Positions 23,966 to 35,500 of a stretch of DNA of 64,000 nt are shown here, in pieces. Under the pieces are notes generated by a model. That model was not told the origin of the DNA. It worked only from the letters and a program-made list of their open reading frames with translations, and ran no database searches. Numbering within the stretch: position 1 is the first letter of the stretch; each line of letters opens with the position of its first letter. The translations under genes and the position numbers were made by a program. The DNA comes from Hyparrhenia diplandra (Eukaryota > Streptophyta > Magnoliopsida > Poales > Poaceae). The stretch covers positions 62,001-126,000 of the forward strand of contig JADLZK010010887.1 of NCBI GenBank assembly GCA_015847255.1, written 5' to 3'.

Positions 23966-24819
23966 GTCCAAAGCAGGCCGTTTTTTTTTTTTTTTGAGAG
24001 AGAGAGAGGTAGGCATACTATTTATCGGTAGTCATAATGTTTTGAGGTACATGCAAAATATTTGGCCGCTCAAAGAGCCAAACATATCTCTCGGCATCAT
24101 CTTACATACACTTTTAGCAATAGCATGAGCCTCATTATTACAATACCTACCTTCATGCTTAAAATTAAAATTACATCCTACTCGATTTAATAAACAACCT
24201 AGATTTTTCCTAGATTTAATATCCCTTAGACACATTTGGAAGAGTAAACACATAGATTTTTTTAATGACTTCGCAAAGATTCACAATGACTTCCATCAAC
24301 AGAAGTTGAAGCTATTACACATTTGCATGCATCAACATTTAGCGCCAAAGATATCGCTTCATTACAAGCCAGCACCCTTCCAAAGAGGGTGGATCAACAA
24401 GCCCATTAATGACAATAGCACTATCGGTTTTGCTACAGTGCCAATGTAGTTGCCTTTTTTTAAAAATTAGGTTGAATCTTTGAAACATTATCTCTACAAA
24501 TCACTCCAACTGTTCTTTTGCCACTGCACCATCAACATTGAATTTCGAGAAACCTTCAGGTGGAGGTATCCACTTAAGAGCAGGTTCTTTAGTCTTTACT
24601 AACCTTGTTGTTGTACTTTGCTCACAAAAACAAGCTAGTTCCATATCATCAATGTACTTGGAAATGAAACCAAAGTTGACAGTGGGCTTTGAAATACCTC
24701 TTCATATAAAGCCTTCCTCCTAGCACCCTATATTGCCCAACATATAACCAGAAGTTTCTGAAACATCTTTGCAGTTAGTGTTTCTTGCATGAAGAACAAC
24801 CATAGTCCAAAGCAGGCCG
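23966..24819 (-). mobile_element. 5'-truncated LINE with 15-bp target duplication
   Basis: GTCCAAAGCAGGCCG occurs at 23966-23980 and 24805-24819. The insert (23981-24804, about 824 bp) begins with 15 T, the poly(A) tail of a minus-strand LINE. The minus strand reads, with breaks, as the RNase H-like domain found after ORF2 in plant L1 elements: KWIPPPEGFSKFNVDGAVA near 24490-24580, then a segment with NNEAHAIAKSV near 24110-24150. Truncated 5' end, poly(A) and target duplication together make a textbook target-primed insertion. Confidence 0.85.
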
Positions 24820-25111
24820 GCTGGTCCACGCGGATGGTAAACGCGTTAGTGTGCATGAAGAACAGCACTGGGCCGCTTGCCGGATTACGGATGGGAGTGG
24901 AGCGCAGAACAGGGTCGGCCGCTAGCACGCCCCGCCAGCGCCGCCACCGCAACGGTCGGATACTGAAGGCTACTAGACTTCTAGTATTTTGGATTTTGGA
25001 AACACTTCATCTCGTCCCCGTCCCCCATCTCTCTCCATCTCCGGCTCTCCGCCTTCCACAAATCCCCAGATCGCCGCATCAAATCGAATCCGCCCACCAT
25101 CACGCATCGCC

Positions 25112-25310
25112 ATGGACTTTCCCAAGCGAGAGCGAGCTTTTCTCAAGGTGGAGGACCAAATCCATCTCGATTTCTGTCATCTGCGCTCGATCCCGATCTC
25201 TTACCTTTCTTCACTTGCAGGTTCCCCTCGAAGGAGCCCCAAGGCGACGAGGCCTGGAGCGGCCACGGGGGCCGACGAGAACGCAAGCCCTAACCATCTC
25301 GTCCCGGTGA
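25112..25310 (+). promoter_or_regulatory. Predicted upstream ORF in spliced leader, stop overlapping the main ATG
   Basis: An ATG at 25112 opens a short frame. A likely intron (GT at 25148, AG at 25219-25220, 73 nt, pyrimidine-rich acceptor) would join it to 25221. The joined frame gives 41 residues and stops with TGA at 25308-25310, sharing one base with the ATG of the main frame (TGATG). If the intron is retained, the upstream frame is instead open and continuous with the main protein. This is inferred from sequence only. Confidence 0.4.
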
Positions 25311-27349
25311 TGGCCGCGTCGCCGCAGAGGAAGAAGGTGCTCGGGCAGAGGAACGACGGCGGCGTTGGGGGGCACGGAGGGCGCCGCGTCGCCGCCAGTA
25401 CAGCAGCCAAAGCCCGTGCCGAGCCCCCGACGCTCGCGGGCCGCGGCGCGGGGCCGTACGACCCGAAGACGAACTACACCACGCCGCGGCCGGCGTTCCT
25501 GCGCTACGACCCCGAAGGGCGCCGCGAGATCCTGCTCCGGGTGTCGCGCGCGGCGGAGGTGATCCAGGACGACGACTGCTCCAGCACCGCCTCAGGCGCT
25601 GCGGCCTCGGAGGAGGACGGTGATTCCTTGTCGTCGGGCGCGGTGGCAGCGTCCCCTATCTCGTCGGCGCCAAGGAGCGACTCAGAGGCCGAGCTTGACG
25701 ACAGCGAGGAGGAAGAAGATGAGGTAGTCCCAGCTCGTCGAGGCCGGTGGGCCAGGCGGCTGTTTCTGCTGCTGATCTGTTTGTCCTGCTGCTTCTGCTA
25801 CCTGTACTGTGCCAATCCCTCTAGGTTCCCTACTTATTCATCAGAAGATGCACTCGATTTGGATACAGAAATTAGGGGCATGTACGATGCCTATGATCAT
25901 GAATTGGATTCACTGAGATTGCTAGGGCCAGTTTATATGATGGGTCCAGAGGAGGATGTGCTGGAAGAAAATACAGACCAACTTGAGCACGAGGACTCTA
26001 CAAGTGTGGATCATCTGTATGATGGCAATAGAGCTTCTAGTAGAAATCTGGTGGCAGTTACTGTGATGAGTTTAGCTGATATCTGCCTTGATGTTTCTTT
26101 AGGAGAACTGACATGCCAAATTGGGAGTGAAAAAAGTGAGAATGTGCCTGATCTGAGGGAAGATTCTGAAATGGATAAATTCGATACAGAAGTGTCCATC
26201 TCCTTTCAGAATGATAAGCAAAGCAGTGAAGTTCCACTTGATTCCATTGGTTACACTTCAACTCAAGCTGATAACATGGAGGAGGGCACTTCAGAATCAG
26301 TCAACCTAGTTGGAACATCAGCAAGTTACAAGATGAAGGACAGAAAGGGTTTAGAAAGTGAGGAGTTGAATCTATGGCAGTATGAGAATACAGCAGAGGC
26401 TGCTAAAACAATATTCTCTACTGCAAAATTTGTGTGGTCTACAATGGAACCTCACCTGCTGCAGATATTCGCATGCTTGTCTTTAGCAGGTTTGGTGGCT
26501 GCATTGTATAGGTACCATCAAAGATCAAGAGCGCGTTGCAACTATACCAGAACGTGTGATTCACTTGCAGAAGAACCATTGTTAGTTCCACATCAAGTTG
26601 TGCATCTATCAGAGACATCTTCAGCTCAAGATGCACAGCTACCTGTTAACTCTTCAGAGCCACCTATGCATTTGACAATTCCTAACCAAGGCCTACCTGT
26701 TAACTCTTCAGAGCCACCTATGCATTTGACAATTCCTAACCAAGGCCTACCTGATAGTTTGGAGGTACCTATGCAGTTGAAAATGCCCAAGCTGGGTCCT
26801 TTGGTCAGTATTGAAGATCTTGTGCAAGAGTCATTGCCAAAGACAGACCCACCGGTCACTCTCAAAGTTCCTGTGATTGGTCAAGGGATCCATAGTCCGA
26901 AACTTAAACAAGGGGATCCTGAGAATAGGTTGACTTCAAATAGTAGGTTTCTGAACCATAGCGATGCTGACAGCTCCAAGGCACCAGTGGTTGAAGTACT
27001 TGGAGAGTTCATCTTTGAAAATAGCTCAAGAGGAAGATCTATCAAGAGATTGAATCAGAATGCTGGAGATGCTACAGTTCTGGATGAGGATATTGATAAG
27101 ATGCAAGTTCATTCAAGCATCGTTAAAAGACCTAGTGTCCAAGGAGCAAAAGAAGAGGTAAATTCAATCCTAGTTCCATCTGTATAGTTCATTTAGTGTA
27201 TGATTTTCAACGCTGTCCACTTACTGTATGATTTTCTACGACAGGAGAAATCTGCCAAAGGGAAGAAGACCGATACGACACCAACTCCACTGACACCAAC
27301 TCCATTGAGACGCTCAAGCCGCCTCCGCAACAAGGTGACTACCCCTTGA
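25310..27349 (+). CDS. Plant-specific acidic membrane protein, two exons
   Basis: Exon 1 is 25310-27157 and exon 2 is 27245-27349, joined in phase 0 across a GT-AG intron of 87 nt (GAAGAG|GTAAAT ... CGACAG|GAGAAA). The product is 650 residues. I chose ATG 25310 because a conserved-looking N-terminus MAASPQRKK follows it. Residues about 45-80 contain a GPYDPKTNYTTPRPAFLRYD segment, which I recall from uncharacterised plant transmembrane proteins. Hydrophobic segments lie at about 150-168 (LFLLLICLSCCFCYLYC) and 381-403. The region between is acidic. Residues 444-479 are two identical 18-residue repeats, with a third diverged copy after them. The C-terminus, from exon 2, is basic (LRRSSRLRNKV). 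Function unknown; a structural or endomembrane role is only a guess. Without the intron the frame stops at 27187 and would lose the conserved basic tail. Confidence 0.8.
26639..26746 (+). repeat. Perfect 54-bp in-frame tandem duplication
   Basis: 26639-26692 and 26693-26746 are identical and each codes 18 residues (LPVNSSEPPMHLTIPNQG). A diverged third unit follows. Identity at all synonymous positions implies a recent duplication inside the coding exon. Confidence 0.9.
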
Positions 27350-28330
27350 GCAAGGACAACGAGGCATGCCCAGCTCGGCATGCTGGGTTCCTTTGTGGTG
27401 TGGTTTTAAGTTGTGGACGGGACAGCATCTAGTTGTTACCCAAACTTTTATGATGAACTTTAGGAGTGAAACAATATTTGCTGCGTATTTGTCCCCTTTC
27501 AATCCTCATGCGCATGTATTCTCATAATTGTGGCTGACACTTAACGGTAGATCCGGCTTTCCGGCTTGAGAAGTCTGTAATAAACAAATCTGTGGTATCT
27601 TAGTTTATTCAAGTTGTGCACCGGTGGCGTATATTGTTCTCTGTGTAATTTTAGCAACTGATTTGTTTTACATGCCCATGCCACTGCTGTATATAATTTT
27701 CGTGCAAGAGATGCCTTAAAAAGAGATGTGCAAGGTGTGCTGGACATTCTTGAATCTAATTGTGCTCGTGGGAAATTGTAAGAATTGGTGCATCATCGAT
27801 AGAGGTGGAAGGCTAGCAGAAATTGGACATACATGAATTTTAGCAAATGAGCTATGAATTCAAATTTTGGTGGGAGCCGTGTGTTTTCCTAGTTTTGGAC
27901 CACATACGTGCAACAAGAATTCAGCTATTAATTAACAATATTTTGGTCAAGTTTTCAGTTCCTAGAGCAACTTCAGTCTCACTCCACAGCATATTTGCCT
28001 ATTTGAGCGAGTGATCATGTTCTGACACGTTTTTCAGACTGGATCACTGGACGCTAGTATTCGGTAGCGACACCTGCTGACCTGCATTTGTACAGGTATT
28101 ATTATAAACCATACTCCTGCGACTAATAATGTTATGATGAACTCGGCAGAAAGCAAGGAAACCCCACGAGTCCACGAGTCACATCGACGCAAACGCGGCA
28201 CAACACGCAGCGGCCAACGCGACGCGTCCATCCAACCACTCCTCCTGTTGTCCATTTCAGTGGCTCCACGTTTTGTATCTGAGCTGACCGCAACCTGAGG
28301 GCTGAGGCTGCCTGAGCATCACCAGCGGCC
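27350..28330. other. Intergenic between membrane-protein and serpin genes
   Basis: The first 250 bp are the probable 3' UTR of the upstream gene. The remainder has no recognised gene or transposon; the last 200 bp are GC-rich serpin promoter and leader. Confidence 0.5.
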
Positions 28331-29630
28331 ATGCAGCAGCTCGCGGAGGCCGCCCAGGACGAGGCCGCTTTCTCCATGCGCGTGCTCCGCCACCTCGCCA
28401 ACTCCCGCGACGGCGGCTTCCGCGCCAACCTGGCCGTCTCCCCGCTGTCCCTCCACGCGGCGCTGGCGCTGCTCGCCGCGGGCGCGCGGGGCGGCACGCT
28501 ACACGAGATCGCAAGCTTCCTCGGCCCCGCCGGCGGCAGCGCCCACGCCGCGCTCGCGTCCTACGTTGCTCTACGCGTCTTCGCTGATGACGGCGGCGAA
28601 GAAGGTGGGGGTGGGACCATTACGGTGCGGTTTGCCAACGGTGTCTGGGTCGACGCCGGTCTCCAGCTCAAAGCTTCATTCGCCCGCGTCGCCGCCGAGT
28701 GCTACCGCGCAGAGGCGCGTCAGGCGTTCTTCAAAGACATGGTAAACTCGGGATCCCCTTTCTTCTCGTACCTACGGCTCACGAATTTGGTGGCCTTGGA
28801 GAAGACAAGTTCGTTTAATTTGTTCGTTGATCTAGCCAGAGGAGGCGAGGAGCCAGATCAACGAGTGGATCGCGAGCGTGACGGCCGGCCGGATCAAGGA
28901 ACTTCTTCCCACCGGCAGCATCCACCCCGGAACGCCGGTGGTGCTAGCCAACGCACTCTACTTCAAGGGGGCCTGGGAGCGCAAGTTCGACGCCTGCCTG
29001 ACGCGGGACGATGCCTTCTTCCTGCACGACGGTCGCGTCGTCCGCGTGCCGTTCATGTCGAGCACCAGCAAGCAGTGCGTCGCCTGCCGGCCTGGCTACA
29101 AGGTTGTGAGGCTTGGCTACGCGCAACAAGGCAGCGGCAGCGAGCACCGGGTGTTCTCGATGTACATCTACCTTCCGGACGCGCACGACGGCCTGCCGAC
29201 GCTGCTGCACAAGCTGAGCGCGGACCCGGCGCTGCTGCTCGAGAGCTCCAGAACTCTGACGGACGAGGTCCCCGTGCGCGCGTTCCGAGTTCCAAGGTTC
29301 ACTGTGGTGTACAGGACGAACGCGAGGGAGACGCTGCAGGACCTGGGCCTGCTCCTGCCCTTCGATCGCGTCGCCGCTGACTTCGGCGACATGGTGGAGA
29401 GGGCGCCGGAGCCGCTTGTCGTGTCCGATGTCTACCATGAGTCCGTCGTGGAGGTGAACGAGGAAGGGACGGAGGCAGCCGCTGCGACCGCTGTCGCTAT
29501 GGGCTTCGGCTGCGCGCGCGTGGAGGCGCCGGTGGACTTTGTCGCCGACCACCCGTTCGTATTCTTGATCAAGGAGGAAATCACCGGCGTGGTGGTTTTT
29601 GCGGGACAAGTGGCCGACCCGTCGATTTGA
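28331..29630 (+). CDS. Serpin (serine protease inhibitor family), two exons
   Basis: Exon 1 is 28331-28741 and exon 2 is 28836-29630, a 94-nt GT-AG intron in phase 0 (GACATG|GTAAAC ... GATCTAG|CCAGAG). The product is 401 residues, normal serpin length. Family hallmarks: NLAVSPLSLHAAL near the N-terminus, EEARSQINEWI opening exon 2, ANALYFKGAWERKFD, and near the C-terminus a hinge EEGTEAAAATA at 346-356 followed by DFVADHPFVFLI. Plant serpins of this type are cytosolic or vacuolar and trap proteases by loop insertion. By hinge counting, P2-P1-P1' would be Phe-Gly-Cys (residues 361-363), not the Leu-Arg typical of the widespread plant inhibitor, so target specificity is likely altered. The hinge has the small residues needed for insertion, so inhibitory function is plausible. 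The acceptor choice is supported because the next possible AG breaks the EEARSQINEW motif. Confidence 0.9.
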
Positions 29631-29729
29631 TTCTCAGTAGATTTGATTCTCAGTAATTTAGATAAGTAATGCTTTTGATGTTCTTTGAGACTTTGAGTGA
29701 ATATAATTCTCAGTTTTAGTTGCCGAACA

Positions 29730-30142
29730 TGTAGGAATATAGGATCAAATCACAGCACTAACAAATCAAATTGGCTAACCTAGAAGGATGAACGCGAGAC
29801 CATGCACCCTGAACACTCCAGGAACCGACAGGATGTCGGTGCCCTTTTCACCTTAGATTAGATTCGAGTACAATGTGATTACAACCAAACCACACGCGTT
29901 ACAACACACACCTTACATCAAAGTATTTATACCAACACTTAACCGAGCCTAAACTCACACAAACAGGAAGATACACGGGGTACAAGTGGTGTCTGTCAAC
30001 TGCATGTCAGTGACTGCCGTGGGCGCGCTCACCACGCCAACTGCCGACGCTCCTCGATGCTCCAGGCGTTCCAAACCTCCCGTTTGAATTTGAACACATC
30101 CACTCCCGCCCTTGGCTCTCGACATCAGGATTAACACTCACA
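29730..30142 (-). mobile_element. Copia 3' LTR, 413 bp
   Basis: On the minus strand it starts TGTGAGTG at 30142 and ends CCTACA at 29730. The adjacent plus-strand CATTCTCCCCTTAAG is the reverse of an AGGGGAGAA polypurine tract, the usual junction between copia pol and 3' LTR. It lies only 100 bp after the serpin stop codon, so it may supply or disturb the serpin 3' end. Confidence 0.75.
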
Positions 30143-32380
30143 TTCTCCCCTTAAGCCTGATTTCCACCAAGCTCTCGCACACCGAGTAAATGCCTCATCT
30201 CAACAAACTTCACCACTTTGCCATTGCCTTGGTCAGTGAGTCTGCCTTTCTGCTCTAGTGTACTCACTCTCTTGACATCGATCTCCCCACGCTCCACACA
30301 TTCTCGATGTAATGATACTTCACATCAATGTGTTTCTTTGCGTCCATGGAACACAAGATTCTTCATGAGCTGAATTGTTGAATTGTTGTCAACATACAGG
30401 GTTACACACTTGCCTTTAGTCTTTGTCGGTTCACTCATCGGGCTTCTCAACCACATTGCTTGCATTGCGGCTCTGTTGCAGCCATGAACTCTGCCTCACA
30501 AGATGACGGTGCCACTTTGTCCTCTCCTTATGTGAACACCAAGTGATCAAACTATCATTCGAGATAAAAGGTCATGCCTCTGTGCTTTCTCCCGAGATCA
30601 AGATCTCCCGCCGGATCCTTGTCGAAGTACCCAATCAGCTTTTCTTCCTTCTCTTCATTGGTATACACCACTCCAATATTCAGTGATCCCTTCAAATACC
30701 TTAGAATTTGTTTCCTTTGCATTTTGGTGCATAACAGTAGGTCTTTTCATGTACCTACTAACCATGCCAACTGAATAGGCTAAATCTGGCCTTGTGTGCA
30801 GTATATACCTCAGGCATCCAATCACTCTTCTGTATTTAGTTGGATCAATAGTTATACCAGCTTTGTCATCATCCAACCTCAAACTAGGGTTCATTGGCAC
30901 TTTTGTTGGATTGCAATCCTCCATGCCAAACTGAGCTAATACCTTCCATGCATATCCTGTCTGCTTGATAGCTATGAAATCAGCTTGTTGCTCCACCTCA
31001 ATACCCAGATAGAATGACAATAGTCCCAAGTCACTCATCTCAAACTCAGAGGTCATCTGTTTCTTAAAGGCTGAAATCTCATCTAGATCACCACCAGTCA
31101 CTATCAGATCATCGACATATACACCAAGTATCACTCTGGTCTTACCATCACCCCTGGTATACACTTTGCAGGGTTACATTTGCACACTTCTTGAACCCCA
31201 ATTTCTTCAAGCACTTATCCGGTTTCACATTCCAAGCTCTTGGAGCTTGCTTTAGGCCATACAATGCTTTGCTCAACTTGAACACCAGCTTTTCTTTGCC
31301 TTTGATCACATACCCATCTGGTTGTGACACATAAACATCTTCCACAAGATCTCCATTCAGAAATGCAGTCTTAACATCAAGGTGATGCACTTCCCATCCC
31401 CAATTAGCTGCTAAAGCTAAGATCAATCTCACTGTGTCAAGCCTTGCCACAGGTGCAAATACTTCATCATAATCAATTCCTTGCTTCTGCACATACCCCT
31501 TAGCAACCAATCTTGCTTTATGCTTCACCACTTCTCCCTGCGCATTCTTCTTTAACTTGTACACCCATTTCAGTCCTATGGGTGAATGTCCAGCTGGCAA
31601 TGACACTAGATCCCAAGTCTTGTTCTTGTTTATTGACTGAATCTCATTGTCCATTGCCACCTTCCAATTTGCATTCCCTGCTGCCTCTGAATAATTACCA
31701 GGTTCCTCCATGACAGATAACAGTGCACCAATCTCCACCTCTGCACCTGAGGGTAAATCCACCTCTGCAGTAGTTTCATACACTTCTGTCAAACTCCTGA
31801 ACCTTAGAGGAGCATCATCATGATCAACATCCATGGTTTCTTCATCAATCACCTCTTGATTCCAGTATGAGCTTTGGTTCTGACTGTTTTCATCCATTGC
31901 CTGATCATGAACAGTATTTTCAACATCTTGCAATTCATCTGCATTATGCTGTCCTGAGCTCTCTCCTGATTCAAAGGTATGCACATCTTCAGGTACTCCC
32001 CCTGAATCTAACTGTGCTTCTTTTGCATGGTTACCTCCACCAAGATTAGCACTATCCCACTGTTGAGTTGTAGGTTCTTCGGTCTCAACAGTCTCAAAAT
32101 CTGAACTTTCACCAAATTCAGTATCCCACTTCCATGTTGTCCCCTCTTCAAACACCACATCCCTACTAATCACAATTCTCTTGGTTTGTGGATTGTAGAG
32201 TCTATGTGCCTTGCTTCCCTCCTCAACACCAAAGTACACCATAGGAACACTTTTGTCATCCAATTTCTTCGGATGTGACATATTTTGGTTCGACATGAGC
32301 TTTTCTGACCAAAAACTCTTATGTGACCAAGTTGTGTTTTTCTCCCCTCCCATGCTTCAAAATGGTGTTCTATATCCCAT
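30143..32380 (-). pseudogene. Copia pol: reverse transcriptase and RNase H, 5'-truncated
   Basis: Minus-strand frames 32353-31148 and 31164-30655 overlap at a frameshift. The first has the C-terminal integrase region (KLDDKSVPMVYFG, YNPQTKRIVISRDVVFEE), then the start of the copia reverse transcriptase (NKTWDLV, GLKWVYKLK, DYDEVFAPVARL, LDVKTAFLNG, ALYGLKQAPRAW). The second continues with the active-site YVDD in GVYVDDLIVTG and LGLLSFYLGIEV. RNase H pieces continue in broken frames to about 30150. Gag, protease and most of integrase are missing; the 5' side is replaced at about 32380 by hAT sequence. Dead element. Confidence 0.85.
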
Positions 32381-32583
32381 TGATTGAGAACTTATTTACC
32401 AAGTATGATAAGAAGTTTGGTACTTGTTAGAACTCGAGAGAGAACAGCCACCAACCATTACAGGTAAGAGAAAAGGAGCATCATGGGATAGAATATTTGG
32501 TGGTACAGGTCCTTTCAGAGCCACAGGTTACGTATCCAATAGTGCTTTGTCCGAACTTGTACAATACCTTGATAGTGACAGAC
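32381..32583 (+). pseudogene. hAT transposase relic, left part (split copy)
   Basis: Matches 47575-47766 of the fuller hAT pseudogene with scattered differences. It covers the segment just before the C-terminal dimerisation domain. It ends GTGACAGAC at 32583, where the 4.1-kb LTR-like insertion begins; the uninterrupted copy reads GTGACGGACTAAC. Confidence 0.8.
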
Positions 32584-35500
32584 TGTAACACCCCCCTGGT
32601 GTTACTCAACTAAAATCTTGACATGTCATCATGATTATCATAAAGCATGCATAAATAGAAAATTTAAAAATGCATTGAAATTAAAATGAGTTTATATTTT
32701 AGAGAATGTTGTGCTTAAGAAAATTTAGAGTGTTTTAATTTTAAATTTATGTTTTGATGTTTTTGATCCTAAGTGTGTTGTTGGATGAGGGTTGGATAGT
32801 ATAGGCTGGGAATCTGAAATTTGAATCAAATTCAAGTTTGAATTGAACTCAGAAAACCCTAAATTCCATTCTTTCTTTTACCCCCTTTTCTTTTATTCAA
32901 AATTTATAAAGAATTTGGGTATGGTTATTAAAGCAATTTTTTTTTGAGTTTTCAAAGTTGAACAAAGATGGTATTTTGAGTTTTTGAGTTTAGTTCAAAA
33001 ATTTAGAGTAATTTTGAAAATACCAAACCTAGGGTTTTGTCCCCTTTTGATTTAAAAACCTAATTCAAAATCTAAGCAAAATTTGCAAAAACTTCCAAAA
33101 CCTAGTTTGTAGATCTTGTTGAGATGAACAAAAGTCATGTACAAAGTTTTTCAAGTTGTTACATGATTTTAAAAGTAATTTTTAATTCAAATTTCAAAAT
33201 TTTGAACTGCTTTTCAAAAAAGTCCTATTTAGAGGCCGAATTTGAAAATCTTCCAAATATGAAAATTTTAGATCTTGAAAAATTAGCCTAAGTCACTTTT
33301 TGGAGTTTTTCAAGTTCAGTTCAAATTTGAGGAGAATTTGGCAAATTTAAGAAAAACCTAGGTTTAGGATCTACAAGAAACTTGGGGATTTCCCGTTGTT
33401 CTCCTCCATCTTAGGGCTGCCGGCGGCCGCCGTCGCCGTGGCCGTTTCGCTGGTTCCGGCGAGGGCGCGCGTCGGGGCGGCTGGCCGAGGGCGTGGCGTC
33501 TTCCTCCACCTGTCCCTCCATTTCTTGTTCTATAAAACGCGACGCCCGACGCCGCTTTTTCCCCCTTTCTTCCTTCTCCGGCCACCGCCGGTCACCTTGC
33601 TCGCGCCAGCGTCACACCGCCATCACCGCGCTGCCATTCTTCAAATTGGCGGCGCCATCATCTCCTCCGACTTCTTTGCGCCGCTTGAGCCATCTCGCAG
33701 CTCCTCGCATCGTCCGTCTTTACGCGTGAGCCGTCGTCTTCTCCACGGCCGGTACCGCGCCGCCCGGCGCACCATCTCGTCGTCGCCGGTCGTCTCGGTG
33801 AGCCTCGTGCAAAACCATCTAGAGCTCTAGCGACGCCTTGAGATCGTGGTCATGATGCGCTTCGGTCGTTTGTCTTTGCCCCTCGGGACACGCCGGAACG
33901 CCGTCGTTGCCACCGGGAGCACCGTCGCCGCCACGCCACCGCCACCGATCACCCTCCGCCGTCTCCGCCCAAACCAGGCGTGCGCACCGCAACCGGTGAG
34001 CTCCCGCCGCTTTTTCGTGCCATCCGTTGGGTCGTGGCCGCGCCAGTAGCCGCCCGAACGTCGGTCGCCGACGAGCTCGCGTTGTCGCTCCATCCGCAAA
34101 GGCCGTAGCGGCGTCAGTAGGGGTCGTTTAGGCTCATTAAGCGAGGGCTCGGGTTCTCCCCGATGGTGCCGGAGTCGCCGGTGTCCTCGCCGTCGACGGG
34201 AAAGCTCCGTTGGCCGTTGCCGCCGTCCGTCGCGCGCCGCCCGTGCCGCCATGGCCGTCGGTGGTCATGCCCGGTGCCTTAGGTGTCGGGTTTGGGTGCC
34301 ATGAGGTCCGCAAGGTCGAGGGAGTCGAGAGAGGTAGGTCTAGTCGCCGGAGGCCTCGTCGTCGGCGAGCCTTGGCCGGTCAACACCGGCCGGCCGATTG
34401 GGTCGGCCTGCCATCGTAGCAAGCAGGTTGGGCTGCACAGTGCCGGGGCCGCGACGTGATGTTGGGCCGGTTTCGGCCCGAGGGTCTGTTTTGTTTTAAA
34501 ACTTGATTTATCAATTTCTTTTGTTTTGAATAGTACCTGATTTTGTAAATTTTGTATAAATTCAAGTTTAGCTTTAAAAATTCTGAAAAATTTTTGTAGA
34601 AGCTTCTTATGAGTATATGAATCCATGAAAAATTTGAAACTTTGAATTTGAGTAGTTTTTGCATGATTTAAAAATACAAATTTTAATTGAAAAATGCATC
34701 TTCCTTGATTTTTAATAATTATTTTATTTATCCAAAAATCATGAAATTTATTTTGGTACTGTTTTATTACATGACCTACCTGCACAAAATTTTTGAGCTT
34801 GTTTTGAGAAAGTTAAATTTTTATTATTTCATGCCCTATTATTTTATGTGTTTCATAATTTGTTTAGTGTCAAATAAATTCGGTTTTTTTGTGACTTCGG
34901 GGGTTGTTTTGTGAATCTTAGATTGTATCTTTTTAAGTGGTCCTTGAGAACTCCTTAGGCAATGGTGATGATGTCTTGTAGAGTAGTTCAATAAGTTGGT
35001 TTTGTTGGGTTGCAACTTTATCGTGAAGGAAAGTTGTACTCAAGTTGTTATCATTTCATGCACATGCAAGCATCATATTTAAATATATGGCATCATGTTG
35101 AGGCATACATTATTTTGTGTAGTGAACGAGTTCGAGAGTGTCAAAAGTCGAGCCAGTCCCCCCCGAGGAGGTTCTTTATCCGGTGGAAGCGGGTTCGGAT
35201 TTCTCTCGGGTTTTTTCGAAGAACTAGTTTATTCCGTCAACGAAGGCAAGCCCCGGTTCATTAAACCCTTTCCTTGATGTTTTAAAAATTTTTATATCAC
35301 TTATGTCTATGCTATGTTGCATTAAGTAATTAGGAGTTGAGTAATAACCTAATTGCCGCATTACCATCCTTGTTTATTTCAATACCATCCTTGTTAACCG
35401 AGTTTATTTCGAAAATGCTTAGTGAAGCTTAGCCCCGCTTAATTAGTTAAGTTTTTCATCAAAATGTTTTAAGTAAGAAGATGGTACTATTTTCGGAAAA

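Noticed and set aside
24989..25309. In-frame 5' extension of the membrane-protein gene
   Set aside because: It contains a strong GT-AG intron and leader-like sequence; MAASPQRKK at 25310 is the more credible start.
28944..29609. 221-codon minus-strand open frame across serpin exon 2
   Set aside because: Antisense shadow of GC-rich serpin codons.
31513..31713. Plus-strand frame inside the copia region
   Set aside because: Antisense of the reverse transcriptase coding sequence.
33396..33830. 144-codon frame in the 4.1-kb insertion
   Set aside because: Lies in the GC-rich block downstream of the LTR TATA box; proline/serine/arginine-rich in all frames, no domain.
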